From Cellulomonas sp. URHD0024 (GTDB lineage Bacteria > Actinomycetota > Actinomycetes > Actinomycetales > Cellulomonadaceae), in NCBI RefSeq assembly GCF_000426185.1, contig NZ_AUEW01000004.1:248001-312000 (forward strand): a stretch of DNA of 64,000 bases. The letters run 5' to 3'. Positions 34,643-43,116 of this stretch are shown one piece after another. The notes beneath the pieces were generated by a model. That model saw only the letters and a list, made by a program, of their open reading frames with translations, was not told the DNA's origin and did not search any database. The position numbers and the translations under genes are program-made. How positions within the stretch are numbered: position 1 is the first letter of the stretch; each line of letters opens with the position of its first letter.

Positions 34643-37275
34643 CCCGCGCCTCGTGGCACCTGCGCGCGAACGCGCTGGCGGTCGCGTGGATGGTGGCGGC
34701 CGTCGCGCTCGCTCTTGGGCACCGGTCCGTTCCCGCGGCTCCGTGGCTGCTCGTGCACCTGCTCCTGCTCGGCAGCGCCGGCAGCGCGATCCTCGTGTGG
34801 AGCCAGCACTTCGCCGACACGCTGCTGCGCTGCCCGGCTCCCGGCGGTCGGCCCGGTCACACGGTGCGTCTCGTCGCGCACACCGTCGGGACGCTCGCGG
34901 TCGCGGTCGGCGTCGCGGCGTCGCTGACGCCTCCGATCGTCGTCGGGGCGGTCCTCGTCGCCGGCGCCGCGTTCGCTCAGGTGCTCGTCATGGTCGTGCA
35001 GCGACGCTCCGCCCTCCCGTCGCGGTTCGGGCACGCGGTGCGGTACTACGTGGCCGCGGGGCTGCTGCTCCCGGTGGGGGTCGCGCTCGGGGTCGCGATG
35101 GCGCACGGACGCGTTCCAGAGAGCGTGCACGGACGCCTGTACGTCGGTCACGTGACGCTCCTCCTGCTCGGCTGGGTGGGCCTCACGGTGCTCGGGACGC
35201 TCCTGGTCCTGTGGCCGACCGTGCTGCACGTTCGGATCGAACCGGCCGACGAGCGCGCCGGGCGGCACGCTCTGCCCGTGGTCCTCGTGGGGCTGGGGAT
35301 CCTCGCGGCAGGGCCGGTCACGTCCTGGCGGCCGCTCGTCGCGGTCGGTGCCGCGACCGTCGCCGGCGGCATCCTCGTCGTGGTGCACGCCATGGTTCGG
35401 CAGGCCCGTTCGGCCCCGCCGCGCACCTACGCGGGGTGGAGCCTCGCGGCGAGCGTGGCGTGGTTCGCCGTCAGCGCCCTGGCGCTCGCCGTGATCGTGG
35501 TCGGCGCGCCTGGCTGGGCGGTCGTCCCGGAGCGACTGGCGGTGCTCGTGGCACCGTTCGCGGTCGGGTTCGTGGCACAGGTGCTCGTCGGGTCGCTGTC
35601 GTACCTCGTACCGGTCGTGCTCGGCGGTGGCCCTTCCATGGCGCGCCGGACGGCCGCCGAGCTCGACCGCGGGGCCGTCGTCCGGCTCGTTCTCGTCAAC
35701 GGTGGCCTTGTCGTGTTCGTCGCGCCGGTGCCCAGCGCCGTCCGGGTCGCCGCGTCGTTCGTCGTGCTCGGGGCGCTCACGTCGTTCCTCGTCCTGCTGA
35801 CGCGCGCCGTCCTGGTCTGGCGGAAACCGGCGGCGGTCGAGCCGGCGACGCCGGTCCCCGCGCGGAGCGGGGCAGCTGTCGTCGCGGTCGGCTGCCTCGT
35901 GCTCGCCGTCGCGCTCGGCGTCGCGGTCGACCCGCCCGCGGCGGGCATCGGCACGGTCGCGGCCGGTGACCAGGCGGTGGCGACGGGTCGGACGACGACC
36001 GTCCAGCTGCGGGCCGAGTCCATGCGGTTCAGCCCTGCCGTGGTGTCGGTGCCGCGGGGTGACCGCCTGGTCATCGAGGTGACGAACGCCGACGACGACG
36101 TGCACGAGCTCACGATCGAGACGGGCGCGACCACCGGTCGGCTGGCGCCTGGGGAGCGCGCATCCGTCGACGTGGGCGTCGTCGGCACCTCGCTGGACGG
36201 CTGGTGCCCCGTGGCGGGGCATCGCCTCATGGGGATGACGCTGCGGATCGACGTCGACGGCGAGCACGCTGCCGCCGCGACCGACGCGCACGCGACCGAC
36301 GCGCACGCGACCGGCCTGCACGGGTCCATGCCCGGCATGGACGGGCCCACGGATGGTCCGACCGGGTCGGACCGGACCACGCCGAGCGCCGCCGACGCCC
36401 TTGATCTCATGGCGACCCCGGACGCCGGCGTCATGGCGCACGACGCGACACCGCCCGCGCCCGCCCCCGGACCGACGACCCACCGCAGGACTCTGACGGT
36501 TCGTGAGGTCGAGCGGGAGGTGGCCCCAGGCGTGCGGCAGCGGCTGTGGACCTTCGACGGCCAGGCGCCCGGGCCGGTGCTGCGTGGCGCGGTCGGCGAC
36601 AGGTTCGAGATCACGCTGGTCAACGACGGGTCGATCGGCCACTCGATCGACTTCCACGCGGGCGCGCTCGCCCCCGACGACGTCATGCGGACCATCCAGC
36701 CCGGCGCGTCGCTGACCTACGCGTTCACCGCGACGCGCAGCGGCATCTGGATGTATCACTGCTCGACCATGCCGATGTCCCTGCACATCGCCAACGGCAT
36801 GTTCGGGGCGGTCATCGTCGACCCGCCCGGCCTGCCGGTCGTCGACCGCGAGTACGTCCTCGTGCAGTCCGAGCTCTACCTCGGCGCCCAGGGCGGCATC
36901 GCGGACGCCGCGAAGGTCGACGCCGGCACCCCGGACCTCGTCGTCTTCAACGGGTACGCGAACCAGTACCGCGACCGCCCGCTGCGCGCCGTGGCCGGGG
37001 AACGCGTCCGGCTCTGGGTGCTCGACGCGGGACCGGGCAGACCGAGCTCCTTCCACGTGGTCGGCGCCCAGTTCGACACCGCGTACCGCGAGGGTGACTG
37101 GCTGCTGCACGACGGCGGCTCGACCGGGACCGGCGGCTCGCAGGTGCTGTCCCTGGCGCCCGCCGAGGGCGGGTTCGTCGAGCTCACGTTCCCGGCCGCG
37201 GGGACCTACCCGTTCGTCTCGCACGTCATGCAGGACGCCCAGTCGGGGGCGATGGGACGGTTCGTCGTGAACTAG
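34639..37275 (+). CDS. nirK: Copper nitrite reductase with membrane and cupredoxin domains
   Basis: An 878-residue fusion. Residues 1-435 form about 12 membrane helices with several histidines (HGRLYVGHVTLLLLGWVG, LWPTVLHVRI). Residues about 450-545 are a cupredoxin with a full type 1 copper site (DDVHELTIE; WCPVAGHRLMGM). A His/Met-rich linker with a 15-bp tandem repeat follows. From about residue 610 a two-domain NirK begins: SIGHSIDFHA supplies type 1 and type 2 His plus the catalytic Asp, MYHCSTMPMSLHIANGM the type 1 Cys-His-Met, and SFHVVGAQF the last type 2 His. It should reduce nitrite to NO outside the membrane, with the cupredoxin as built-in electron donor. The membrane part may be the entry point for electrons; that is inference. 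Confidence 0.9.
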   Translation: MTRASWHLRANALAVAWMVAAVALALGHRSVPAAPWLLVHLLLLGSAGSAILVWSQHFADTLLRCPAPGGRPGHTVRLVAHTVGTLAVAVGVAASLTPPIVVGAVLVAGAAFAQVLVMVVQRRSALPSRFGHAVRYYVAAGLLLPVGVALGVAMAHGRVPESVHGRLYVGHVTLLLLGWVGLTVLGTLLVLWPTVLHVRIEPADERAGRHALPVVLVGLGILAAGPVTSWRPLVAVGAATVAGGILVVVHAMVRQARSAPPRTYAGWSLAASVAWFAVSALALAVIVVGAPGWAVVPERLAVLVAPFAVGFVAQVLVGSLSYLVPVVLGGGPSMARRTAAELDRGAVVRLVLVNGGLVVFVAPVPSAVRVAASFVVLGALTSFLVLLTRAVLVWRKPAAVEPATPVPARSGAAVVAVGCLVLAVALGVAVDPPAAGIGTVAAGDQAVATGRTTTVQLRAESMRFSPAVVSVPRGDRLVIEVTNADDDVHELTIETGATTGRLAPGERASVDVGVVGTSLDGWCPVAGHRLMGMTLRIDVDGEHAAAATDAHATDAHATGLHGSMPGMDGPTDGPTGSDRTTPSAADALDLMATPDAGVMAHDATPPAPAPGPTTHRRTLTVREVEREVAPGVRQRLWTFDGQAPGPVLRGAVGDRFEITLVNDGSIGHSIDFHAGALAPDDVMRTIQPGASLTYAFTATRSGIWMYHCSTMPMSLHIANGMFGAVIVDPPGLPVVDREYVLVQSELYLGAQGGIADAAKVDAGTPDLVVFNGYANQYRDRPLRAVAGERVRLWVLDAGPGRPSSFHVVGAQFDTAYREGDWLLHDGGSTGTGGSQVLSLAPAEGGFVELTFPAAGTYPFVSHVMQDAQSGAMGRFVVN

Positions 37276-38192
37276 GCGGAGAGCTCGCGCGGGAAGACGA
37301 TCACGTCGACCAGGGCGCCGTTGCGCCAGACGGTGATCTCGATCCGGCGGTCGATCGCGTCCTCGACCATGAGCTTCTGCACGGCCGTCGTCGTGACCAC
37401 GCGGTTGCCGTCCAGCTCGACCACCATGTCGCCGCGGTGCAGACCGGCGAGCGCGGCGGGGGATCCGGGTGAGACGCCCGCGACCATCAGGCCGGTGGGG
37501 GAGCCCAGGCGCTCCGCGAGGTGCGGCGGCAGGGGCGCCTGCGTGCCGGCGATGCCGAGCCAGGCCCGACGGACGCGGCCACGGGTCATGAGCGTGGTGA
37601 TGATGTCGCGCGTCGTGGCGTTGATCGGCACGGCCAGCCCGACGCCGATCCCCGCGACCGCCGTGTTGACGCCGACCATCCGGCCGGCGCTGTCGGCGAG
37701 GACGCCGCCGCTGTTCCCCGGGTTGAGCGCGGCGTCCGTCTGGACCACCTCGTCGATGACGCGTCCCGACCCTGTGGGCAGGGAGCGCCCGAGCGCGGAC
37801 ACGATGCCCGCGGTCACGCTGCCGGCCAGGCCCAGCGGGTTCCCGAGCGCGATGACGAGCTGGCCGACGCGCAGGGCGGCTGCGTCGCCGAAGGGCACCG
37901 GCGGGGGCGTGTCGCCGCGGGCGTGCAGCACGGCGAGGTCCGAGAGCGGGTCGCGACCCACGACGTCGGCGCGGACCGTCGTCCCGTCGGCGAAGGAGGC
38001 TTCGGCGACGGCGGCACCCGACACGACGTGTGCGCTGGTCAGGAGGTAGCCGTCGGCCGTGATGACGCTCGCGCTGCCGGCCCCGCCGCCCTGCGCCGTC
38101 CGGACGCTCAGGCTCGCGACGCTCGGCAGCACCTTCTCCGCCACCGAGACCACGGCCCGGGAGTAGGCGTCGAGAGCCTCGTCATCCGTCAT
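37272..38192 (-). CDS. HtrA-like serine protease with PDZ domain
   Basis: A 306-residue trypsin-like protease. The triad is His55 (LTSAHVV), Asp85 (SDLAVL) and Ser161 (NPGNSGG). A C-terminal PDZ domain (GLMVAGVSPGSPAALAGLHRGDMVVELDGNRV) follows. Most HtrA proteins have a signal peptide or membrane anchor; here neither is visible from the ATG of MTDDEALDAY, so it appears cytoplasmic. Its role is likely protein quality control. Its stop codon shares the palindrome CTAG with the convergent nirK stop. Confidence 0.88.
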   Translation of the reverse strand: MTDDEALDAYSRAVVSVAEKVLPSVASLSVRTAQGGGAGSASVITADGYLLTSAHVVSGAAVAEASFADGTTVRADVVGRDPLSDLAVLHARGDTPPPVPFGDAAALRVGQLVIALGNPLGLAGSVTAGIVSALGRSLPTGSGRVIDEVVQTDAALNPGNSGGVLADSAGRMVGVNTAVAGIGVGLAVPINATTRDIITTLMTRGRVRRAWLGIAGTQAPLPPHLAERLGSPTGLMVAGVSPGSPAALAGLHRGDMVVELDGNRVVTTTAVQKLMVEDAIDRRIEITVWRNGALVDVIVFPRELSA

Positions 38193-38244
38193 GGCACGTA
38201 CAGCGGTGCGCCCCACGCGGATATGCCGGTGTTCGCCAGGGGCG

Positions 38245-38634
38245 TCACTTCTGCTGGCGACGCGGGTCGACCCACATGGACGGGCGCAGCTCGGCGGGGC
38301 TGCCGGGGCCGGCGAACTGCGACGCGATCTCCACCGCTCGCTCGTGGCTCTCGACGTCGATGTGGAAGAAGCCCGCCAGCTGTTCGGCGGTCTCGGTGAA
38401 CGGGCCCTCGGTCGCGTCGCTGCGCCAGCGGAACACCGTGCTCGTCGACGGTGCTGCGAGGGCCTCAGCGTCGACCAGCTCGCCGCGGGTCTGCATCTCG
38501 TCGAAGAGGAGGTCGAACCGGCGATCCAGCTCGGCGTGCTCGTCTGCGGACAGAGCCTTGCCCTCAGCGGTGAAGCGCGCAGTCGGGTGGTCCCACGGCT
38601 CCGGGTTGGCGTGGATGAGGATGACGTACTTCAT
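38245..38634 (-). CDS. YCII-related (DGPF) domain protein
   Basis: A 129-residue ferredoxin-like-fold protein of the YCII-related family: MKYVILIHANPEP at the start, then DATEGPFTETAEQLAGFFHIDVES, where the DGPF motif reads EGPF. Such proteins often stand beside ECF sigma factors, but none is seen here. Function is unknown. A GGAG ribosome site precedes the ATG. The longer open frame upstream is antisense to the amidohydrolase gene. Confidence 0.85.
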   Translation of the reverse strand: MKYVILIHANPEPWDHPTARFTAEGKALSADEHAELDRRFDLLFDEMQTRGELVDAEALAAPSTSTVFRWRSDATEGPFTETAEQLAGFFHIDVESHERAVEIASQFAGPGSPAELRPSMWVDPRRQQK

Positions 38635-38749
38635 GGCGGTCTCCTTCGTCGGTCCGGTGCCTCCATGACGTCGGGGCTCGCCGTCTCTCGACATCCTGCG
38701 CCGCACGAACGAAACGGGCCCGTCACACGCAGCATGCACGATGGCGGCC

Positions 38750-40162
38750 ATGCGGCTCCTCGTGCACAACGCGCTGGTCCTCCCTGTGTCCGACGCGGGT
38801 CCGTCGTGGTTCGCCGGGTGGTTGCTCGTCGGCGACGACGGTCGGATCGAGGCCCTGGGCCCGGGGGAGCCCGACGAGTCCCTGGTGGCGCGCAGCGACG
38901 GCGGCGGGCTGCGGCTGCTCGACGTCGGGGGCGCGATGGTGGCGCCGGGGTTCGTGTCCGCCCACTCGCACCTGTTCACCTCGGGGATGCGCGGCATCTC
39001 ACCCGGCTCGACGCTCTACCCGTGGGTGATGTCGATGGTCGAGGTGCTCGACAAGTGCGAGCCGGACGACCTGTACTGGTCGACCCTGCACGGCGCGCTG
39101 GACTTCCTGGCGAACGGCGTGACCAGCGCCTACAACTTCATGCACCCGCGCGTGACCTGGCGCTACGACCCGGTGACGGCGTCCCCGGTGCTCGGGCGGA
39201 TCGCGCCCGTGGAGTTCGCGACGAGGCAGATCGACGGTGCGGCCGATGCCGGTCTGCGGGTCATGAACGCGATCAGGCTCAACGACGAGGCCGGTCCGGA
39301 GGACGAGGTCGTCGGGGTGTTCGCCGACATGGTCGCGGAGTCCTGTGCGCGCACGCCGGCCGCGCAGCACCTCGGGGCGTCCGTGATGGGCGCCGTGCAG
39401 TGGGCGTCCGCGCCGCGGTCGGCCGAGCTCGAGGTGGCGATGATGCGGACGCACGGGATCGGCAACCAGGCGCACTTCGTCGAGACCGCCGAAGGCATCG
39501 AGACGCAGCGGGAGAAGTTCGCCTGGTACGACGCCGCCGGCGCCTTCGGCCCGTCGTTCCTCTTCGGCCACTTCGTGCACCCGACCGACGCGATGGTGTC
39601 CCGGGCCGCCGAGACGGGCTGCGGCGTCGTCTGGCAGGCGACGTCGAACGGTCGGCTCGGGTCCGGGTTCGCCGACGTCGTGCGGCTCCAGCGGGCCGGG
39701 ATCCCCGTCGGGATGGGGCTCGACGACCAGTCGTGCACCGACATCTCCGACCCCTGGGGCAACATGCGCATCGGGCTCTACACCACCCGCGCGATGTACA
39801 CCGACGCCTCGGTGATGATGCCCGCCGACGTCCTTCGTCTGCACACTCTCGGGTCCGCCGAGGTGCTCGGTGTCGCGGACCGCGTCGGGTCGCTGGAGGT
39901 CGGCAAGATGGCGGACTTCCTCGTCGTCGACCACCGCGCTCCCGACACCGGGCCCGTGTGGGACGTGCTCGCCACCTACGTGATGGCCTGCGGGCTGCGG
40001 AACCTGTCGCACGTGTACGTCGGAGGAGTGCTGGTGAGCGAGGGCGGCCGGTCGACGTCGCCGCTCGCGGCCCGGGCGTCCGGAGAGCTCCGGTCGCGGA
40101 TGACGGCCGCCGCCGCACGGTGGGGTCGCGAGCTGCCGCTGACGTCGATCGAGGCGGAGTGA
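38750..40162 (+). CDS. Amidohydrolase, guanine/8-oxoguanine deaminase-like
   Basis: A 470-residue zinc- or iron-dependent deaminase of the ATZ/TRZ amidohydrolase group. Metal and catalytic residues are complete: APGFVSAHSHLFTSG, NQAHFVETAEG, FLFGHFVHPTD and GLDDQSCTDISDPWGNMR. The C-terminal part has LEVGKMADFLVVDHR. Its position at the edge of the purine region suggests a purine or related ring as substrate. The exact one cannot be named. Start: ATG 38750 (MRLLVHNALVLPV) fits the family better than the ATG 3 codons earlier. It is followed by the convergent MobA-like gene. Confidence 0.82.
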   Translation: MRLLVHNALVLPVSDAGPSWFAGWLLVGDDGRIEALGPGEPDESLVARSDGGGLRLLDVGGAMVAPGFVSAHSHLFTSGMRGISPGSTLYPWVMSMVEVLDKCEPDDLYWSTLHGALDFLANGVTSAYNFMHPRVTWRYDPVTASPVLGRIAPVEFATRQIDGAADAGLRVMNAIRLNDEAGPEDEVVGVFADMVAESCARTPAAQHLGASVMGAVQWASAPRSAELEVAMMRTHGIGNQAHFVETAEGIETQREKFAWYDAAGAFGPSFLFGHFVHPTDAMVSRAAETGCGVVWQATSNGRLGSGFADVVRLQRAGIPVGMGLDDQSCTDISDPWGNMRIGLYTTRAMYTDASVMMPADVLRLHTLGSAEVLGVADRVGSLEVGKMADFLVVDHRAPDTGPVWDVLATYVMACGLRNLSHVYVGGVLVSEGGRSTSPLAARASGELRSRMTAAAARWGRELPLTSIEAE

Positions 40163-40170
40163 CGGGCGTG

Positions 40171-40713
40171 TCAGGTGTCCTCGTCGCGACCGTGGTGCAG
40201 GTCGCCGCACTCGACCTCCGCGACGCCGTGCGTCCTCAGGTACGGGCGGGCGCCGCGGTCGCCCTCGAGCGCGTCGCTCAGCGCCTGCCAGTGGTCCGCG
40301 CCGACGAGGACCGGGTGGCCTGGGCGGCCGTCGTAGGTCGCCTGACGCAGGGCGACCCGCAGGCTGCTCGTCGAGGGGGAAAGGACGCGGTCCACGACGG
40401 TGGCCGGGGTGCCTGGCAGGTCGACGAGCGTGATCAGTGCCGCATCGCCGGTGGCGTGCCTCAGCCCTTCCCGCAGGGACGCACCCATGCCCTGCGCCCA
40501 GTCGATCGCCGTGCGGATCTCGATGCGCGGGTCGGGCGAGAGCCGTCCCCGCGCTTCGTCGGCGCCCGCGCCGAGCACGACCACGACCCGCTCGCAGCCC
40601 GCCTCCAGGAGCAGCCGCGTCGCCCCGTCGAGCCAGCCGGGCACGAGGGCCTTCGGGCCGCCGCGGCGAGTTCCCGCGCCTGCGGCGAGCACGATCCCGC
40701 TGATCACTGGCAC
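40171..40713 (-). CDS. MobA-like nucleotidyltransferase (MocA/PucB type)
   Basis: A 180-residue enzyme of the molybdenum cofactor cytidylyltransferase type, which finishes the cofactor for the xanthine dehydrogenase family. The nucleotide-binding start is ISGIVLAAGAGTRRGGPKAL, then VVVVLGAGADEARGRL, DWAQGMGASLREGL and LVDLPGTPA. It is at the short end for the family (about 190-200 residues). The link with xdhC and xanthine dehydrogenase 14 kb away makes this role likely. It is divergent from uraD with about 30 bp between starts. Confidence 0.88.
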   Translation of the reverse strand: MPVISGIVLAAGAGTRRGGPKALVPGWLDGATRLLLEAGCERVVVVLGAGADEARGRLSPDPRIEIRTAIDWAQGMGASLREGLRHATGDAALITLVDLPGTPATVVDRVLSPSTSSLRVALRQATYDGRPGHPVLVGADHWQALSDALEGDRGARPYLRTHGVAEVECGDLHHGRDEDT

Positions 40714-40742
40714 GCCCCGTACCGTGCCACGAGAGTGGGCTC

Positions 40743-41249
40743 ATGATCCAGGACGATGCGCAGACCCGGGAGCGTCTCGAGGCGGCGCTGCACGTCTCTC
40801 GATGGGTGTCGCAGGTCGCGTCCGGGTGTCCGTACCCGTCCGTCGCCGCTCTCCTGGACGTCGCCGACCTCGCCGCCCGGGCGTTGTCCCCGGCCGAGGT
40901 CGACGAGGCGCTGGCGTCGCACCCGCGGATCGGTTCGCAGGGTTCCGGTTCGACGGCCTCGCTGAGCCGCGCGGAGCAGGCGTCGTCGACCACGGACGAT
41001 CCCGCCCTGGTGGCGGCCATGGCGGCCGGGAACGCCGCCTACGAGGAGCAGTTCGGGCGCATCTTCCTCATCCGGGCCGCCGGGCGGACGCGGCCCGAGA
41101 TCCTCGCCGAGCTGCACCGGCGGCTGGCGCTGTCGCCCGCCGACGAGGACCGTGAGGTGGCCGACCAGCTGCGCGAGATCGCGCTGCTGCGGCTGCGGAC
41201 GTTGTTCGGGACCCCCTCGTCCGTGTCCTCTCCTGGGGAGCGTTCATGA
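40743..41249 (+). CDS. uraD: OHCU decarboxylase
   Basis: A 168-residue enzyme that decarboxylates 2-oxo-4-hydroxy-4-carboxy-5-ureidoimidazoline to (S)-allantoin, the last step after uricase. The catalytic His60 sits in the family motif LASHPRIG, and the helix MAAGNAAYEEQFGRIFLIRAAGRTRPEIL with its FLI-A-GR part is characteristic. It overlaps uraH by 4 nt (ATGA), so the two are translated together. Confidence 0.93.
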   Translation: MIQDDAQTRERLEAALHVSRWVSQVASGCPYPSVAALLDVADLAARALSPAEVDEALASHPRIGSQGSGSTASLSRAEQASSTTDDPALVAAMAAGNAAYEEQFGRIFLIRAAGRTRPEILAELHRRLALSPADEDREVADQLREIALLRLRTLFGTPSSVSSPGERS

Positions 41250-41578
41250 GTCAGCTGACCACGCACGTGCTCGACATCGCGCTCGGCAGGCCCGCGGTCG
41301 GGGTGCCGGTCGTCCTGTCGGGACGAGTCGAGGGCGAGTGGATGCTCGTCGGTTCCGGGACCACCGACGACGACGGGCGAGCGCGGTCCCTGGCGCCCGC
41401 GTCGGTGCCCGTCGGGACCTACCGGTTCGTGTTCGACACCGCGGCCTACTTCGCCTCGACCGACCGGGCCTCGTTCCTGCCGGAGGTGGTGGTCGTGTTC
41501 GACGTCGTCGACTCGAGCCACTATCACGTCCCCGTCCTGCTCAGCCCGTTCGCCTACTCCACCTATCGGGGAAGCTGA
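41246..41578 (+). CDS. uraH: 5-hydroxyisourate hydrolase
   Basis: A 110-residue transthyretin-like protein that opens 5-hydroxyisourate made by uricase. It begins LTTHVLDIALGRPAVGVPV and ends with the diagnostic SPFAYSTYRGS, including the C-terminal YRGS. His7 and the later SSHYHVPVLLSP strand supply the active-site His. Length is standard. It overlaps uraD upstream. Confidence 0.95.
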   Translation: MSQLTTHVLDIALGRPAVGVPVVLSGRVEGEWMLVGSGTTDDDGRARSLAPASVPVGTYRFVFDTAAYFASTDRASFLPEVVVVFDVVDSSHYHVPVLLSPFAYSTYRGS

Positions 41579-41613
41579 GCCCGGCACGACGCGTACGACA
41601 GGCAGGGGCGACC

Positions 41614-42606
41614 ATGACCGACGACGAGGCGGACCCGAACCCCGGGCCACCCGACTCCGCACCGCAGGCACCAGCCGGTCCACGCCGGCCGGCGCCCGAA
41701 GCGGTGGTCGAGGCCCTGGCGTCGCCCATCCGTGCCACGTACCGTTCGCTGCGCGTGGCGATCGTGGCCATGGCACTGCTGCTGGCGATCTCGATCGTCA
41801 TCGAGGTCCTCTGGGGCGAGGGCCAGCGGTTCGGCTCCATCAGCGGCTACTTCTACTCGCCGGTGCGCAACGTCCTGGTCGGGACCCTCGTCGCGACGGG
41901 CCCGGCCCTCATCGCGATCAAGGGGCGCGCCGGCTGGGAGGACTCGCTCCTCGACATCGCCGGGATGGTCATCCCGCTGGTCGCGTTCGTGCCCGTCCCG
42001 TTCGACCCCGTGCCGGGCGGCTGCGGCGACGCCGGACCCTGTCTGCCGTCCGACCTCGTCCCGGCGGTGGACAACAACGTCACCGCCCTGCTGCTCGTCG
42101 GTGCTGCGGTGCTGGCGTTCGCCTGGCGGAACCGCGGGCGCGGGTCCAGCGCCGCCGGACGGGCGGGACTGGTCGTGACCACCGTCGTCTGGCTGGCGTT
42201 CGGCGTGTGGTTCGTCGCGGGGCACGCCTCGTTCCTGCTCCGGGCGCACTACGTGGCGGCCGTGGTGCTCTTCGCGTGCATCTCCGGCGCAGCCGCCTAC
42301 GCCGCCCGGCACGTGGTGGAGCCACCCGTCGGCCGGCCCAAGGGGATGTCGCCGGAGTCGTACAGCAGGGCGTACCGGCTGATCAGCCTGTTCATGTCCG
42401 TCACCGTCGTCGCGGCCGGCGTGGCGGGGCTCGTCGGCTGGTTGCGGGGTGGCCAGCAGTGGCCCTACACGCTGTTCGTGGTCGAGGCGGTCCTGCTCGT
42501 GCTGTTCGTCGTGTTCTGGGTGCTGCAGACCGGCGAGAACTGGGACGAGGACGCCGTCGAGACGGCGGCTCGCTACGGCACGCCGCCAGCTGACGGCACG
42601 TCCTGA
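41614..42606 (+). CDS. Integral membrane protein of unknown function
   Basis: A 330-residue protein with a Pro-rich cytoplasmic N-terminus of about 45 residues and roughly seven membrane helices. A loop between helices 3 and 4 has a Cys pair (GGCGDAGPC) and lies probably outside. I do not recognise a transporter family; the sequence has no repeated halves. It follows uraH by 35 bp on the same strand, so it may be a distant part of the uraDH unit. The ATG of MTDDEADPNP has AGGGGCG upstream; the frame open before it overlaps uraDH. Confidence 0.7.
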   Translation: MTDDEADPNPGPPDSAPQAPAGPRRPAPEAVVEALASPIRATYRSLRVAIVAMALLLAISIVIEVLWGEGQRFGSISGYFYSPVRNVLVGTLVATGPALIAIKGRAGWEDSLLDIAGMVIPLVAFVPVPFDPVPGGCGDAGPCLPSDLVPAVDNNVTALLLVGAAVLAFAWRNRGRGSSAAGRAGLVVTTVVWLAFGVWFVAGHASFLLRAHYVAAVVLFACISGAAAYAARHVVEPPVGRPKGMSPESYSRAYRLISLFMSVTVVAAGVAGLVGWLRGGQQWPYTLFVVEAVLLVLFVVFWVLQTGENWDEDAVETAARYGTPPADGTS

Positions 42607-42612
42607 CAGGCG

Positions 42613-43116
42613 TCAGTACTCGACCTTGGTGGGGCGGGCGAGCCACGCGTCGATGGGGTCGGATGTGGTCGCGATGCGGTTGGCGACGACCGGCATCGGC
42701 CAGGCGGCGCGGTCGGTGGCCAGCAGGTCGTAGAAGCGGGAGTCGTCGAATCCGGCGCGGCGGGCGTCGTCGCGGTCGGCGGCGTAGACGACCCGCTCCA
42801 GGCGGGACCAGAGGCATGCTGCGAGGCAGAGGGGGCACGGCTCGCAGGAGGCGTAGAGCGTGGCGCCGGCGAGGGAGAAGTCGTCGAGCGCGTTGCACGC
42901 CGCGCGGATCGCCACGACCTCGGCGTGCGCAGTGGGGTCGTTGTCGCGGGTGACGCGGTTCTGGCCGGTGCCGATCACCACGCCGTCGCGCACGATCACC
43001 GCGCCGAAGGGGCCACCGCCCTCGGCGACGTTGGCGGTGGCCAGGGCGACGGCCTGGTTGAGCCAGCGGTCGTCGTCGTGCTGCCGGGAGCCTGCGCCGC
43101 TGCCCGTCCTGTTCAC
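42613..43116 (-). CDS. guaD: Guanine deaminase, cytidine-deaminase fold
   Basis: A 167-residue zinc deaminase that would turn guanine into xanthine. Zinc ligands are His64 in TAHAEVVAIRAA (Glu66 is the proton carrier) and Cys94 and Cys97 in CEPCPLC. The wider sequence around these sites, including NRVTRDNDPTAHAE, matches the Bacillus GuaD type, not tRNA adenosine deaminase. The GTG start overlaps the uricase stop as GTGA, so the two are coupled. Both feed the same pathway. Confidence 0.9.
   Translation of the reverse strand: MNRTGSGAGSRQHDDDRWLNQAVALATANVAEGGGPFGAVIVRDGVVIGTGQNRVTRDNDPTAHAEVVAIRAACNALDDFSLAGATLYASCEPCPLCLAACLWSRLERVVYAADRDDARRAGFDDSRFYDLLATDRAAWPMPVVANRIATTSDPIDAWLARPTKVEY

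Noticed and set aside
34414..37224. A 936-residue minus-strand frame opposite nirK
   Set aside because: It is an antisense shadow; copper motifs and membrane helices are on the plus strand.
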